From Dorea_D hominis (GTDB lineage: Bacteria; Bacillota; Clostridia; Lachnospirales; Lachnospiraceae), in assembly GCF_014287705.1 (NCBI RefSeq), contig NZ_JACOOY010000023.1, forward strand, positions 1-39,634: a stretch of DNA of 39,634 bases. Direction: 5' to 3'. Shown in pieces: positions 25,451 to 33,426 of the stretch. The position numbers and the translations under genes are program-made. The number at the start of each line of letters is the position of its first letter. The stretch's first letter is position 1. Below the pieces are notes generated by a model, which saw nothing but the letters and a program-made list of their open reading frames with translations, was not told where the DNA came from and did not search any database.

Positions 25451-27277
25451 ATGAAGACAAAACGCGAAGATGTACGTAATATAGCAATCATTGCCCATGT
25501 CGATCACGGTAAAACGACATTGGTTGACGAATTATTGAAGCAAAGCGGTGTATTCCGTGAAAACCAGGAAGTGGAAGAACGTGTTATGGATTCCAACGAT
25601 ATTGAACGTGAGCGTGGAATCACAATCCTATCCAAAAACACAGCAGTCTATTATAAAAATACAAAGATCAACATTATCGACACACCGGGGCATGCTGATT
25701 TCGGTGGCGAGGTAGAACGTGTTTTAAAAATGGTAAACGGTGTTGTCCTCGTTGTAGATGCATTTGAAGGTGCTATGCCACAGACCAAATTCGTTCTAAG
25801 AAAGGCACTGGAACTGGAACTTCCGGTTATCGTATGTATCAATAAGATCGACCGTCCGGAAGCAAGACCGGATGAAGTTATCGACGAAGTTCTTGAACTG
25901 TTCATGGATCTGGATGCTTCTGATGAACAATTAGACTGTCCGTTCGTTTACGCTTCTGCAAAAGCAGGTGTTGCAGTTCTGGATCTCTCTGATGAAGAGA
26001 AAGATATGAAGCCTCTTTTTGAGACAATCTTAGAGTATATCCCGGCTCCGGAAGGTGATCCGGAAGCTCCGACACAGGTACTGATCAGTACAATCGATTA
26101 CAATGAATATGTCGGAAGAATCGGTGTCGGCAAAGTTGATAACGGTACAATCCGTGTAAATCAGGATATGGTTCTTGTAAACCATCATGATCCTGACAAA
26201 CAGGAAAAAGTAAAAATCAGCAAACTTTATGAATTTGACGGTCTGAACAAAGTAGAAGTAAAAGAAGCTACGATTGGATCTATCGTTGCAATCTCCGGTA
26301 TTTCTGATATTTCCATCGGTGATACACTCTGTTCTCCGGAAGCTCCGAACGCAATTCCGTTCCAGAAGATTTCAGAGCCAACGATTTCCATGAACTTCAT
26401 CGTTAACGACAGTCCGTTTGCCGGACAGGAGGGAAAATACGTTACTTCCCGTCACTTACGTGATCGTCTGTTCCGCGAGCTGAACACAGATGTTAGCCTT
26501 CGTGTAGAAGATACCGAGAACATGGACAGCTTCAAAGTATCCGGACGTGGCGAACTTCATTTATCCGTTCTAATTGAGAACATGCGCCGTGAAGGTTATG
26601 AATTTGCAGTCAGCAAAGCAGAAGTTCTTTATAAGAAAGACGAAAAAGGTAAATTATTAGAGCCTATGGAGGCAGCTTATATCGATGTGCCGGATGAATT
26701 TACCGGAACTGTCATCGACAAATTAAGCCAGCGTAAAGGTGAGCTGCAGAACATGGGTGCAACCGGTGGCGGATATACCCGTCTGGAATTCCGTATTCCG
26801 GCACGTGGTCTGATCGGATACCGTGGAGAATTCTTAACAGATACAAAAGGAAATGGTATCATCAATACTGCATTTGACGGCTATGCTCCGTACAAGGGAG
26901 ACATCACTTACCGTAAGCAGGGCTCTCTGATCGCATTTGAGACAGGCGAATCTGTAACTTACGGACTGTTCAGTGCCCAGGAACGCGGTGTGCTGTTCAT
27001 CGGTGCCGGAGAAAAAGTATATTCCGGTATGGTTATCGGAGAAAATGCAAAAACAGACGATATCGAAGTCAATGTATGTAAGACCAAACATCTTACCAAT
27101 ACCCGTTCCTCCAGTGCAGACGAAGCACTTCGTCTGACACCTCCGAAAGTATTAAGTCTGGAGCAGGCACTGGACTTCATCGACACAGACGAATTACTGG
27201 AAGTAACTCCGAAAAACTTAAGAATCCGTAAAAAGATTCTGGATCCAAAGATGAGAAAAAGAGGAAATCGATCATGA
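25451..27277 (+). CDS. typA: Ribosome-associated translational GTPase TypA/BipA
   Basis: 608 residues. G1 is AHVDHGKT (15-22), followed by RGITI in switch I, DTPGHADFGGEVERV (G3) and NKIDRPEARP (G4). EF-G-like domains and the BipA-specific C-terminal domain (GFLTDTKGNGIINTAFDGY region) come after. It binds the ribosome and supports large-subunit assembly and growth under stress or cold. It is the first gene of a plus-strand series and overlaps the next gene by 4 nt (ATGA), a sign of translational coupling. Confidence 0.96.
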   Translation: MKTKREDVRNIAIIAHVDHGKTTLVDELLKQSGVFRENQEVEERVMDSNDIERERGITILSKNTAVYYKNTKINIIDTPGHADFGGEVERVLKMVNGVVLVVDAFEGAMPQTKFVLRKALELELPVIVCINKIDRPEARPDEVIDEVLELFMDLDASDEQLDCPFVYASAKAGVAVLDLSDEEKDMKPLFETILEYIPAPEGDPEAPTQVLISTIDYNEYVGRIGVGKVDNGTIRVNQDMVLVNHHDPDKQEKVKISKLYEFDGLNKVEVKEATIGSIVAISGISDISIGDTLCSPEAPNAIPFQKISEPTISMNFIVNDSPFAGQEGKYVTSRHLRDRLFRELNTDVSLRVEDTENMDSFKVSGRGELHLSVLIENMRREGYEFAVSKAEVLYKKDEKGKLLEPMEAAYIDVPDEFTGTVIDKLSQRKGELQNMGATGGGYTRLEFRIPARGLIGYRGEFLTDTKGNGIINTAFDGYAPYKGDITYRKQGSLIAFETGESVTYGLFSAQERGVLFIGAGEKVYSGMVIGENAKTDDIEVNVCKTKHLTNTRSSSADEALRLTPPKVLSLEQALDFIDTDELLEVTPKNLRIRKKILDPKMRKRGNRS

Positions 27278-28161
27278 TCTTTTTGTGGCAATTAGAAAAT
27301 ATTCGAACACCGTTTTTCAACGAAATCATGCAATTTGTCACTTATTTTGGTCAGGAACTATTAATCATAGCGGTTATCTGCGCACTGTACTGGTGCGCGG
27401 ATAAGCGCTTTGCTTATTATCTGGGCTTTACTTATTTCACAGCAGGATTCTGTGTGCAGGCGTTAAAGATCACTTTCCGGATTCCAAGACCGTGGATTCT
27501 GGATCCAGAATTTAAAGCTGTAAAAAGTGCAATTCCTGCCGCCACCGGATATTCCTTCCCAAGCGGACATACTCAAGGGGCTACATGTCTCTTCTTCCCG
27601 TTAGCTCTCCGTGCCAAAAAAGCATGGGAAAAAATACTGTTTATACTCGCATTTTTATGTGTTGGTTTTTCCAGAATGTATCTCGGATGTCACACACCAA
27701 AGGATGTTTTCGTATCTATGGGTCTGTCCATTATCATTGCATCCGTTTTCTGGCATTTCCGTTCAAAACTTGAAAATGTTACTACTTGCACCGCACAGAT
27801 TTCTGTCCTGCTCGGTATACTCGCATTCGCTCTCGCCGGCTATGCATGGTATTTATATCATGGACAGATGATTGCTTTGAAATACGCAATGGACTGCTTC
27901 AAAGCTGCCGGAGCCGGATTGGGTTTTGCCCTTGGCTGGTATCTTGAACGCACACATCTGGACTTTCAGCCGGATACCTGCTCCGGAAAAGGTCAGATTT
28001 TGAAATTTATCATTGGTATACTACTGACACTCTGCGTGAAACTCATCATCTCTTTTATTTTCGGCTCTTCTATCTTGGCAAAATCCGCCGAATATTTTAT
28101 ACTGCTGTTATGGATCATTTATTTTTATCCTTATCTGTTTACCAAATACAGCAAACACTAA
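27274..28161 (+). CDS. PAP2-superfamily membrane phosphatase
   Basis: 295 residues with about seven hydrophobic membrane segments. All three acid-phosphatase motifs are present: K65-x6-R72-P73 (KITFRIPRP), PSGH (96-99) and S133-R134-x5-H140-x3-D144 (SRMYLGCHTPKD). Such enzymes dephosphorylate lipid phosphates, for example undecaprenyl pyrophosphate or phosphatidylglycerol phosphate, at the outer membrane face. Which lipid is used is not evident. The start codon overlaps the typA stop (ATGA), so it is translated from the same messenger. Confidence 0.88.
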   Translation: MIFLWQLENIRTPFFNEIMQFVTYFGQELLIIAVICALYWCADKRFAYYLGFTYFTAGFCVQALKITFRIPRPWILDPEFKAVKSAIPAATGYSFPSGHTQGATCLFFPLALRAKKAWEKILFILAFLCVGFSRMYLGCHTPKDVFVSMGLSIIIASVFWHFRSKLENVTTCTAQISVLLGILAFALAGYAWYLYHGQMIALKYAMDCFKAAGAGLGFALGWYLERTHLDFQPDTCSGKGQILKFIIGILLTLCVKLIISFIFGSSILAKSAEYFILLLWIIYFYPYLFTKYSKH

Positions 28162-28173
28162 GAGGAGAATTTT

Positions 28174-28788
28174 ATGCGAACAATCATTGCCAATTTTTTA
28201 AAACGACTGACCGAAATTCTGGAACTTTTCATTGCTTTGATGCTGGCTGCCGGTATTATTTTATTATGTGTGCGGATCGCCACATCACTTGCCAATGTTC
28301 CGGATCTGAATACGTGGCCAAACTATGACGATCTGCTGGAAACCTGTTTTAATCTGATCATCGGAGTGGAGCTTATCCGCATGGTTTATTATCATACACC
28401 GGCGACTGTATTTGAAGTTCTGATCTTTGCGATTGCAAGACAGATCATCATCGATCACTCTTCCAGCTATTCTAGCCTGATCGGCGTATGTGCGATTGCT
28501 GTTTTATTTGCAACAAGGAAATATCTGTTCTGTGAATTTGATATTCCAAACGAAACTATTTTGCGCGCAACGACGAAAGTAAAACTTGCTAATAAACTTC
28601 TGGGTATCTCGCTTCCTTACGAAGAAGATACTGCCACACTTCGAGATATTCTGGAAGAAAGCCTGAAAAAAGGAGAAACCGATATCGGTGTCGGTGCCTG
28701 CGCCTACTATTCAAACTGCGGACTTCGTGTTGCAAAAATGCATAATGGAAAAATTTCCAGAATTGAAGTAATTCATGCTATACAATAG
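28174..28788 (+). CDS. PsiE-like membrane protein with a C-terminal soluble domain
   Basis: 204 residues. The first 125 residues hold four hydrophobic segments and resemble the phosphate-starvation-inducible E (PsiE) family (ELFIALMLAAGIILLCVRIA, VFEVLIFAIARQIIIDHSSS). The C-terminal 70 residues (LLGISLPYEEDTATLRDILE, then GETDIGVGACAYYSNCGLRV) look like a small cytoplasmic alpha/beta domain, somewhat reminiscent of TrkA-C or similar regulatory domains. I cannot name it with confidence. It lies 12 nt after the PAP2 gene with an AGGAG RBS, so it belongs to the typA transcript. Its function is unknown. Confidence 0.65.
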   Translation: MRTIIANFLKRLTEILELFIALMLAAGIILLCVRIATSLANVPDLNTWPNYDDLLETCFNLIIGVELIRMVYYHTPATVFEVLIFAIARQIIIDHSSSYSSLIGVCAIAVLFATRKYLFCEFDIPNETILRATTKVKLANKLLGISLPYEEDTATLRDILEESLKKGETDIGVGACAYYSNCGLRVAKMHNGKISRIEVIHAIQ

Positions 28789-28798
28789 TCAACAAACA

Positions 28799-28863
28799 TG
28801 TTATACTAAATATATCAGATATATTTCTTTCTGTATAGAAATTGTCAGATTTTATATATCTGA
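28799..28863 (+). promoter_or_regulatory. hpf promoter region with repeated ATATCTGA motifs
   Basis: An extended -10, TGT-TATACT, lies at about 28799-28807; no clear -35 is seen. Immediately downstream are ATATATC-A-GATATAT (28810-28824, near-perfect palindrome), TCAGAT (28846-28851) and ATATATCTGA (28854-28863). The first and last pair perfectly over 10 bp. They may be operator sites or a leader hairpin before hpf. Confidence 0.45.
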
Positions 28864-28889
28864 AAAATGTCAAAAAGGAGTTGAGCATC

Positions 28890-29423
28890 ATGAAGTTTAT
28901 CATTATCGGAAAAAACATCGATGTAACACCAGGCTTAAAACAAGCTGTAGAAAGTAAGTTAGGAAAATTAGAAAGGTACTTCACTCCAGAGACGGAAATT
29001 CACGTAACCTTAAGCGTACAGAAAGAACATCAAAAAATTGAAGTTACAATCCCTGTAAAAGGTACAATTATCCGTTCCGAACAAGTCAGCAGTGACATGT
29101 ATGTATCCATCGATCTTGTCGAAGAGGTTATTGAACGCCAGCTTCGCAAATATAAGAACAAACTTGTTGCCAGACAGCAGGAAGGCGGCAACTTTAAACA
29201 GGAATTTTTCGATACCGCAGAGAATACAGATGAAGACGAGATCAAGATCGTCCGCACAAAGAAATTCGGCATCAAACCAATGTATCCAGAAGATGCATGC
29301 ATCCAGATGGAACTGCTCGGACACGATTTCTACGTATTCTGCAACGCAGAGACCGAAGAAGTCAACGTAGTCTACAAACGCAAAAACGGCTCTTTCGGAT
29401 TGATAGAACCAGAGTTTTCATAA
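28890..29423 (+). CDS. hpf: Ribosome hibernation promoting factor, long form
   Basis: 177 residues from the ATG at 28890, chosen because AAAGGAG precedes it. A longer frame from 28842 adds 16 residues with no RBS. The N-terminal YfiA/HPF domain (1-105, MKFIIIGKNIDVTPGLKQAV) binds the 30S decoding centre. An acidic linker (ENTDEDEIKIVRTKKF) leads to the C-terminal dimerisation domain (about 120-177, MYPEDACIQMELLGHDFYVF). The long form pairs two 70S ribosomes into inactive 100S dimers in stationary phase. It may have its own promoter. The coding region ends right before the large hairpin and 76-bp repeats. Confidence 0.95.
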   Translation: MKFIIIGKNIDVTPGLKQAVESKLGKLERYFTPETEIHVTLSVQKEHQKIEVTIPVKGTIIRSEQVSSDMYVSIDLVEEVIERQLRKYKNKLVARQQEGGNFKQEFFDTAENTDEDEIKIVRTKKFGIKPMYPEDACIQMELLGHDFYVFCNAETEEVNVVYKRKNGSFGLIEPEFS

Positions 29424-29436
29424 AGCTACGAGCAAG

Positions 29437-29500
29437 ACATAAGAATAAGGGAAGCGGGTGGTAATGTTCACATTACCACCCGCTTCCCTTATTCTTATGT
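29437..29500. repeat. Perfect 30-bp hairpin between convergent hpf and yigZ
   Basis: The arms 29437-29466 and 29471-29500 are perfectly complementary over 30 bp with a 4-nt TTCA loop. Neither side is followed by a T-run, so it is not a standard terminator, though it would strongly block or stabilise transcripts from either gene. Outside the left arm, AAAGCTACGAGCAAGA (29422-29437, overlapping the hpf stop) is complementary at 15 of 16 positions to TCTTGCTCGTTGCTTT, which occurs in each following 76-bp repeat. Confidence 0.9.
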
Positions 29501-29754
29501 ATGGCGACAGCCATGACCGAGGAAACACCGCAGGTGGTTTCGAGGTTCTTGCTCGTTGCTTTCACTACTTCTGTGTATGGCGACAGCCATGACCGAGGAA
29601 ACACCGCAGGTGGTTTCGAGGTTCTTGCTCGTTGCTTTCACTACTTCTGTGTATGACGACAACCATGACCGAGGAAACACCGCAGGTGATTTCGAGGTTC
29701 TTGCTCGTTGCTTTCACTACTTCTGCGTATGGCGACAGCCATGACCGAGGAAAC
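29499..29754. repeat. Tandem array of a 76-bp unit, three full copies and one 28-bp partial
   Basis: The units start at 29499, 29575, 29651 and 29727 and begin GTATGGCGACAGCCATGACC. Units 1 and 2 are identical in what I can compare. Unit 3 differs by three G-to-A changes and one T-to-C. The last copy breaks off at AAAC (29754). Each unit contains ATGGC-GACA-GCCAT and an imperfect AAACACC/GGTGGTTT hairpin. Apart from the adjacent hairpin, the 339 nt between hpf and yigZ contain nothing else. Short open frames on both strands simply repeat with the unit and are not genes. Confidence 0.92.
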
Positions 29755-29762
29755 TTTTCCCA

Positions 29763-30416
29763 CTACTCAAGCACCTGCTCTTTTCCGTCAACTTCCGCAA
29801 AGAAACATGCCTCTCCCACTTCCATCTTTGCCTGCCCGGAAGTTCCTTCTGTAATCTCCGCCTGCACCGGCGCCAGCTGCTCATCGGACAGTAGCACTTC
29901 CAGCACAACCTGATCCGTATACTGCGTATCCAGAATCTGAATTCCGCTCTCTCCTAATATGTACTGGATTTTACCAAGTCCGGTATAATCCGTTGTAATC
30001 TGAAGTTTAGATCCTGAAATTCTGGTTACAATCTGGGAAGAAGCCAGTCCTGCCTGCACCGAAGACGAATATGCCCGTACCAGTCCTCCTGTTCCAAGAA
30101 GTGTTCCTCCGAAATATCTTGTAACAACTACTACAACCTGATGAAGTCCCGCACCAGTCAGCACATCCAGCATCGGTTTACCGGCTGTACCATTCGGCTC
30201 CCCATCATCACTGCACCGCATCAGCTCCTGCTGCTCTCCAACAATATAGGCAAAACAATTGTGTCTGGCATTCCAGTATTTTTTCTTTGTAGCTTCGATA
30301 AAAGCAAGCGCTTCCTCTTCTGTCTTCACCGGACTTACAGTTGCAATAAAACGAGATTTCTTTTCTACAATTTCGGCTTCACCGCCGGTATATACAATTT
30401 TATATTCTAATGCCAT
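29763..30416 (-). CDS. yigZ: YigZ/IMPACT family protein
   Basis: 217 residues. The N-terminal UPF0029/Impact domain (about 1-130) includes KKSRFIATVSPV, NARHNCFAYIVG, SDDGEPNGTAGKPML and VTRYFGGTLLGTGGLVRAYS. The C-terminal DUF1949-type ferredoxin-like domain (about 135-205) follows. Bacterial members are single, conserved and of uncertain role; eukaryotic IMPACT regulates Gcn2 signalling. The gene converges on hpf, with the hairpin and repeat array between them, and is divergent from a PBP gene. Confidence 0.9.
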   Translation of the reverse strand: MALEYKIVYTGGEAEIVEKKSRFIATVSPVKTEEEALAFIEATKKKYWNARHNCFAYIVGEQQELMRCSDDGEPNGTAGKPMLDVLTGAGLHQVVVVVTRYFGGTLLGTGGLVRAYSSSVQAGLASSQIVTRISGSKLQITTDYTGLGKIQYILGESGIQILDTQYTDQVVLEVLLSDEQLAPVQAEITEGTSGQAKMEVGEACFFAEVDGKEQVLE

Positions 30417-30628
30417 TATTTTTGTTCCTTTCTTTCCTGCACGAGCTGATGATACTTTCCTTTTACATCAGACAGTCACTCATGATAAAACAGCCCGAAA
30501 AATACACTTACTTATTATAATACCGAATTTCTTAAGATTTTCCTACCAAAATATGAAGTTTTCATTTTTTTCTTTATTTCAAAGACTATCTTTGCTATAA
30601 TGACGTGGTATGAAGGAGGCAAAAACTC
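30417..30628. promoter_or_regulatory. Divergent promoter region of yigZ and the PBP gene
   Basis: On the plus strand an extended -10, TGC-TATAAT (30593-30601), lies 28 nt before the PBP start, with only a weak -35 (TTTATT-like). On the minus strand TATAAT (30514-30519) is a candidate -10 for yigZ, about 100 nt before its ATG. No other gene is seen here. Confidence 0.55.
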
Positions 30629-33316
30629 ATGAATTATGGTAAAAGAAAGGCTGCCAGGCAGCAGAAACGAATAACATCCAAATCTGCCATGCAAGGGAAA
30701 CGCGTCGGCGTCCGCCTGTTCAAAGCTTTGCTGCTCTGTATTGTGCTGGTCGGAGTGATTGGTATCATCGGCGGCGGATTATTTGTAAAACGTATCATAA
30801 ACAATGCGCCTGAGGTATCCCCTTCCGATGTCAAACCGCAGGGATTTACAACTTTTGTTTATGCAGATGACGGTAAAACGGAAACACACCGTTTTGTAGC
30901 TTCCGGTTCAAACCGTGTTTACAAAACAATTGATGATATTCCGGATAATCTGGCTCACGCATTTGTTGCAATTGAGGATGAACGTTTTTACAAACATAAT
31001 GGTATCGACTTACAGGGTATCGCCCGTGCAGCAGTTTCCACACTGACCGGTTCCGAACAAGGCGCCAGTACACTGACACAGCAGCTCATCAAGAATAATG
31101 TTTTCCCGAACTTTGTAGACGAGAAGACATTTGCAGACAAATTAGAGCGTAAGTTCCAGGAGCAGTATCTTGCTTTACAGATTGAGAAGCAGATGAGCAA
31201 GAATGAGATTCTGGAAAGTTATATGAATACGATCAACCTTGGACAGAACTGTCTTGGTGTACAGTCCGCATCCATGCGTTATTTTGGAAAAGATGTGTCC
31301 AAGCTTACATTATCTGAATGTGCGGTTATTGCCGGGATCACTCAGAATCCATCCGGCTACAATCCGGTAACACATCCGGATGCCAATGCCAAGAGACGAG
31401 ACAACGTTCTGAAAAACATGCTTGAACAGGGTTATATTTCAAAAAAAGAATATAACAAGGCAAAGAAAGACAAAGTTTATGCACGTATTCAGAAAGCCAA
31501 CAAGAAAAACAGTGATAATAATAACGCTGCCAGCTATTTTGTAGATGCACTTTCTGACCAGGTTATCCACGATCTGAAAGAACAGCTCGGATACACAGAT
31601 GCACAGGCATACAATGCTCTCTACAGTGGCGGCTTAAGCATCTATTCTACCCAAAACAAAAAGATGCAGAAGATCTGTGATGAAGAGATGAACAAAGACT
31701 CTAACTATCCTGGACTTAAGGAATACGGTCTGGATTATGCCCTTACCGTAACCCGTGCTGACGGTTCTGTTAAGAATTACAGCTCTGGCCATGTAAAAAA
31801 ATACGTCCAGAAGAAATACGGCAAATCACAGGGGCTTTTATACTCCAGCAAAGAAGAAGCCAAGCGTATGGTAAAAGAATGGAAGAAGACCATCGCCAAA
31901 AAAGGAGACAAATATAACGAAGTAATGAACATTACTCCACAGCCTCAGGCCTCCGTTACTCTGATGGATCAGAGCAACGGCGAGATCAAAGCTATGGTAG
32001 GCGGACGTGGTGCCAAAGGTTCCAGCCTCAGTCTGAACCGTGCTTACAAGGGTGCAAAACGTCAGCCTGGATCTACATTCAAGGTTCTGGCAGCTTATGC
32101 ACCTGCAATTGATGCATGTGGCAAGACACTTTCTTCTACCGTTGTTGATGAGCCTTACAGTTATAAAAATGGCAAAAGCGTGCGAAATGCCAGCCGTTCT
32201 TACAAAGGAACTGTTACTTATCGTACTGCTATCGCCAATTCCATCAATGTCTGCGCAGTCAAGGTCAGTGATGAGATCACACAACAGCTGGGGTATGAAT
32301 ACTGTAAAGACAAATTTGGAATCAGTACACTTGTTAAGAACAAAGAAATCAACGGAAAGATTTTCAGTGATGTTAACCAGACACTTGCACTTGGTGGTAT
32401 CACAGAAGGTGTTTACAACTATCAGCTCTGCGCTGCATATGCTTCCATTGCTAACGGCGGTGAATATAACACACCTACCCTTTACACGAAAATCGTAGAT
32501 CATGATGGGAATGTTCTGTTAGAGAATCCGGGTTCATCCCACAGAGCAGTCAAAGAAAGCACTGCTTCTCTTCTTACAAGCGCATTACAAAGTGTTGTTA
32601 AAGAAGGTACAGGACGTTCCTGCCAGTTAGACAATATGGCAACTGCCGGTAAAACCGGTACAACAACTTCCAACAAGGACTTATGGTTCTGTGGCTTCAC
32701 TCCTTATTACACCTGTGCAGTATGGGGTGGATATGATGACAACAAGGAATGCGGCTATGACACAAGCTTTCGTTTCCGTCTCTGGAAAGGAATTATGAGC
32801 CGTATCCATGAGAATCTTGAATCAAAAGATTTTGATACAAACGCAGGACTGGAAAAAGTATCTGTCTGTAGCATTACTGGTAAGCTTCCGCGTTCCGGAT
32901 GTCCGACCGAGACAGAATACTTCACGGAAGACACCGTACCTGCAGAGACCTGTCCGGGACATTCCAGCTACGACAGTGGATCCAATTATAACAATGATAA
33001 TAACAGCAATAACGGTAACACCGGTGATACGAACAATGGTAATACCGGCAACAACTCTGGCGGTAATACTGGCGGTAACTCTGGCGGCAACTCCGGTGGC
33101 AACACTGGTGGCAACTCTGGCGGTAACTCTGGTGGCAACTCTGGCGGTAACTCTGGTGGCAACTCTGGCGGTAACTCTGGTGGCAACTCTGGCGGTAATA
33201 CCGGTGGCAACACTGGTGGCAATACTGGCGGTAACTCCGGTGGTGATACTGGTGGTAACTCCGGTGACAACACTGGTGGCGGCACTGGTGGCGGCACCGG
33301 CGGACATGGTAATTAA
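30629..33316 (+). CDS. Class A penicillin-binding protein (glycosyltransferase plus transpeptidase) with a Gly/Asn repeat tail
   Basis: 895 residues. A basic cytoplasmic start is followed by one membrane anchor (about 33-54). The GT51 glycosyltransferase domain has catalytic E116 in EDERFYKHNGID and the GASTLTQQLIKN motif (145-156). The transpeptidase domain has S482-x2-K485 (STFK), S538-I-N540 and K675-T-G677. It polymerises and crosslinks peptidoglycan outside the membrane. After CSITGKLPRSGCP the protein ends in about 115 residues of low complexity, Asn-rich and then GGNS/GGNT units (about 780-895). The tail is likely flexible and may run into the wall. The start follows GAAGGAGG. Confidence 0.95.
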   Translation: MNYGKRKAARQQKRITSKSAMQGKRVGVRLFKALLLCIVLVGVIGIIGGGLFVKRIINNAPEVSPSDVKPQGFTTFVYADDGKTETHRFVASGSNRVYKTIDDIPDNLAHAFVAIEDERFYKHNGIDLQGIARAAVSTLTGSEQGASTLTQQLIKNNVFPNFVDEKTFADKLERKFQEQYLALQIEKQMSKNEILESYMNTINLGQNCLGVQSASMRYFGKDVSKLTLSECAVIAGITQNPSGYNPVTHPDANAKRRDNVLKNMLEQGYISKKEYNKAKKDKVYARIQKANKKNSDNNNAASYFVDALSDQVIHDLKEQLGYTDAQAYNALYSGGLSIYSTQNKKMQKICDEEMNKDSNYPGLKEYGLDYALTVTRADGSVKNYSSGHVKKYVQKKYGKSQGLLYSSKEEAKRMVKEWKKTIAKKGDKYNEVMNITPQPQASVTLMDQSNGEIKAMVGGRGAKGSSLSLNRAYKGAKRQPGSTFKVLAAYAPAIDACGKTLSSTVVDEPYSYKNGKSVRNASRSYKGTVTYRTAIANSINVCAVKVSDEITQQLGYEYCKDKFGISTLVKNKEINGKIFSDVNQTLALGGITEGVYNYQLCAAYASIANGGEYNTPTLYTKIVDHDGNVLLENPGSSHRAVKESTASLLTSALQSVVKEGTGRSCQLDNMATAGKTGTTTSNKDLWFCGFTPYYTCAVWGGYDDNKECGYDTSFRFRLWKGIMSRIHENLESKDFDTNAGLEKVSVCSITGKLPRSGCPTETEYFTEDTVPAETCPGHSSYDSGSNYNNDNNSNNGNTGDTNNGNTGNNSGGNTGGNSGGNSGGNTGGNSGGNSGGNSGGNSGGNSGGNSGGNSGGNTGGNTGGNTGGNSGGDTGGNSGDNTGGGTGGGTGGHGN
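33055..33300 (+). repeat. Coding minisatellite (12-bp units) in the PBP tail
   Basis: Units such as GGTGGCAACTCT and GGCGGTAACTCT alternate about 20 times, encoding GGNS or GGNT, then shift to GGGT near the end. Near-identical units make the tract prone to length change by slippage, always in steps of four residues, so the frame would survive. Confidence 0.85.
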
Positions 33317-33335
33317 TCATCAATAAATGAATAGT

Positions 33336-33371
33336 AAAAAAGCATTGGGTTTGTAGAACCGAATGCTTTTT
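33336..33371. terminator. Bidirectional terminator between the PBP gene and glcK
   Basis: AAAAAGCATT (33336-33345) pairs with AATGCTTTTT (33362-33371), and inside them GGTT pairs with GAACC with a mismatch. A-run and T-run flank the stem, so it can stop transcription from both convergent genes. Confidence 0.75.
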
Positions 33372-33426
33372 CATTTGCTCAGCTATTTTTTTATTTTATA
33401 ATCTCTGCAATTTTAATTCTGCAATT

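Noticed and set aside
28842..28889. N-terminal extension of HPF
   Set aside because: The ATG at 28890 has AAAGGAG upstream and begins exactly at the conserved MKFIIIGKN start.
29499..29754. CRISPR array
   Set aside because: The 76-bp units are contiguous and almost identical throughout; there are no unique spacers and no cas genes.
29495..29913. Small proteins on both strands within the 76-bp repeats
   Set aside because: The frames merely repeat with the unit, lack ribosome sites, and exist on both strands at once.
32822..33374. Proline/leucine-rich or valine/threonine-rich proteins opposite the PBP tail
   Set aside because: They are antisense readings of the GGNS/GGNT minisatellite, with no ribosome sites.
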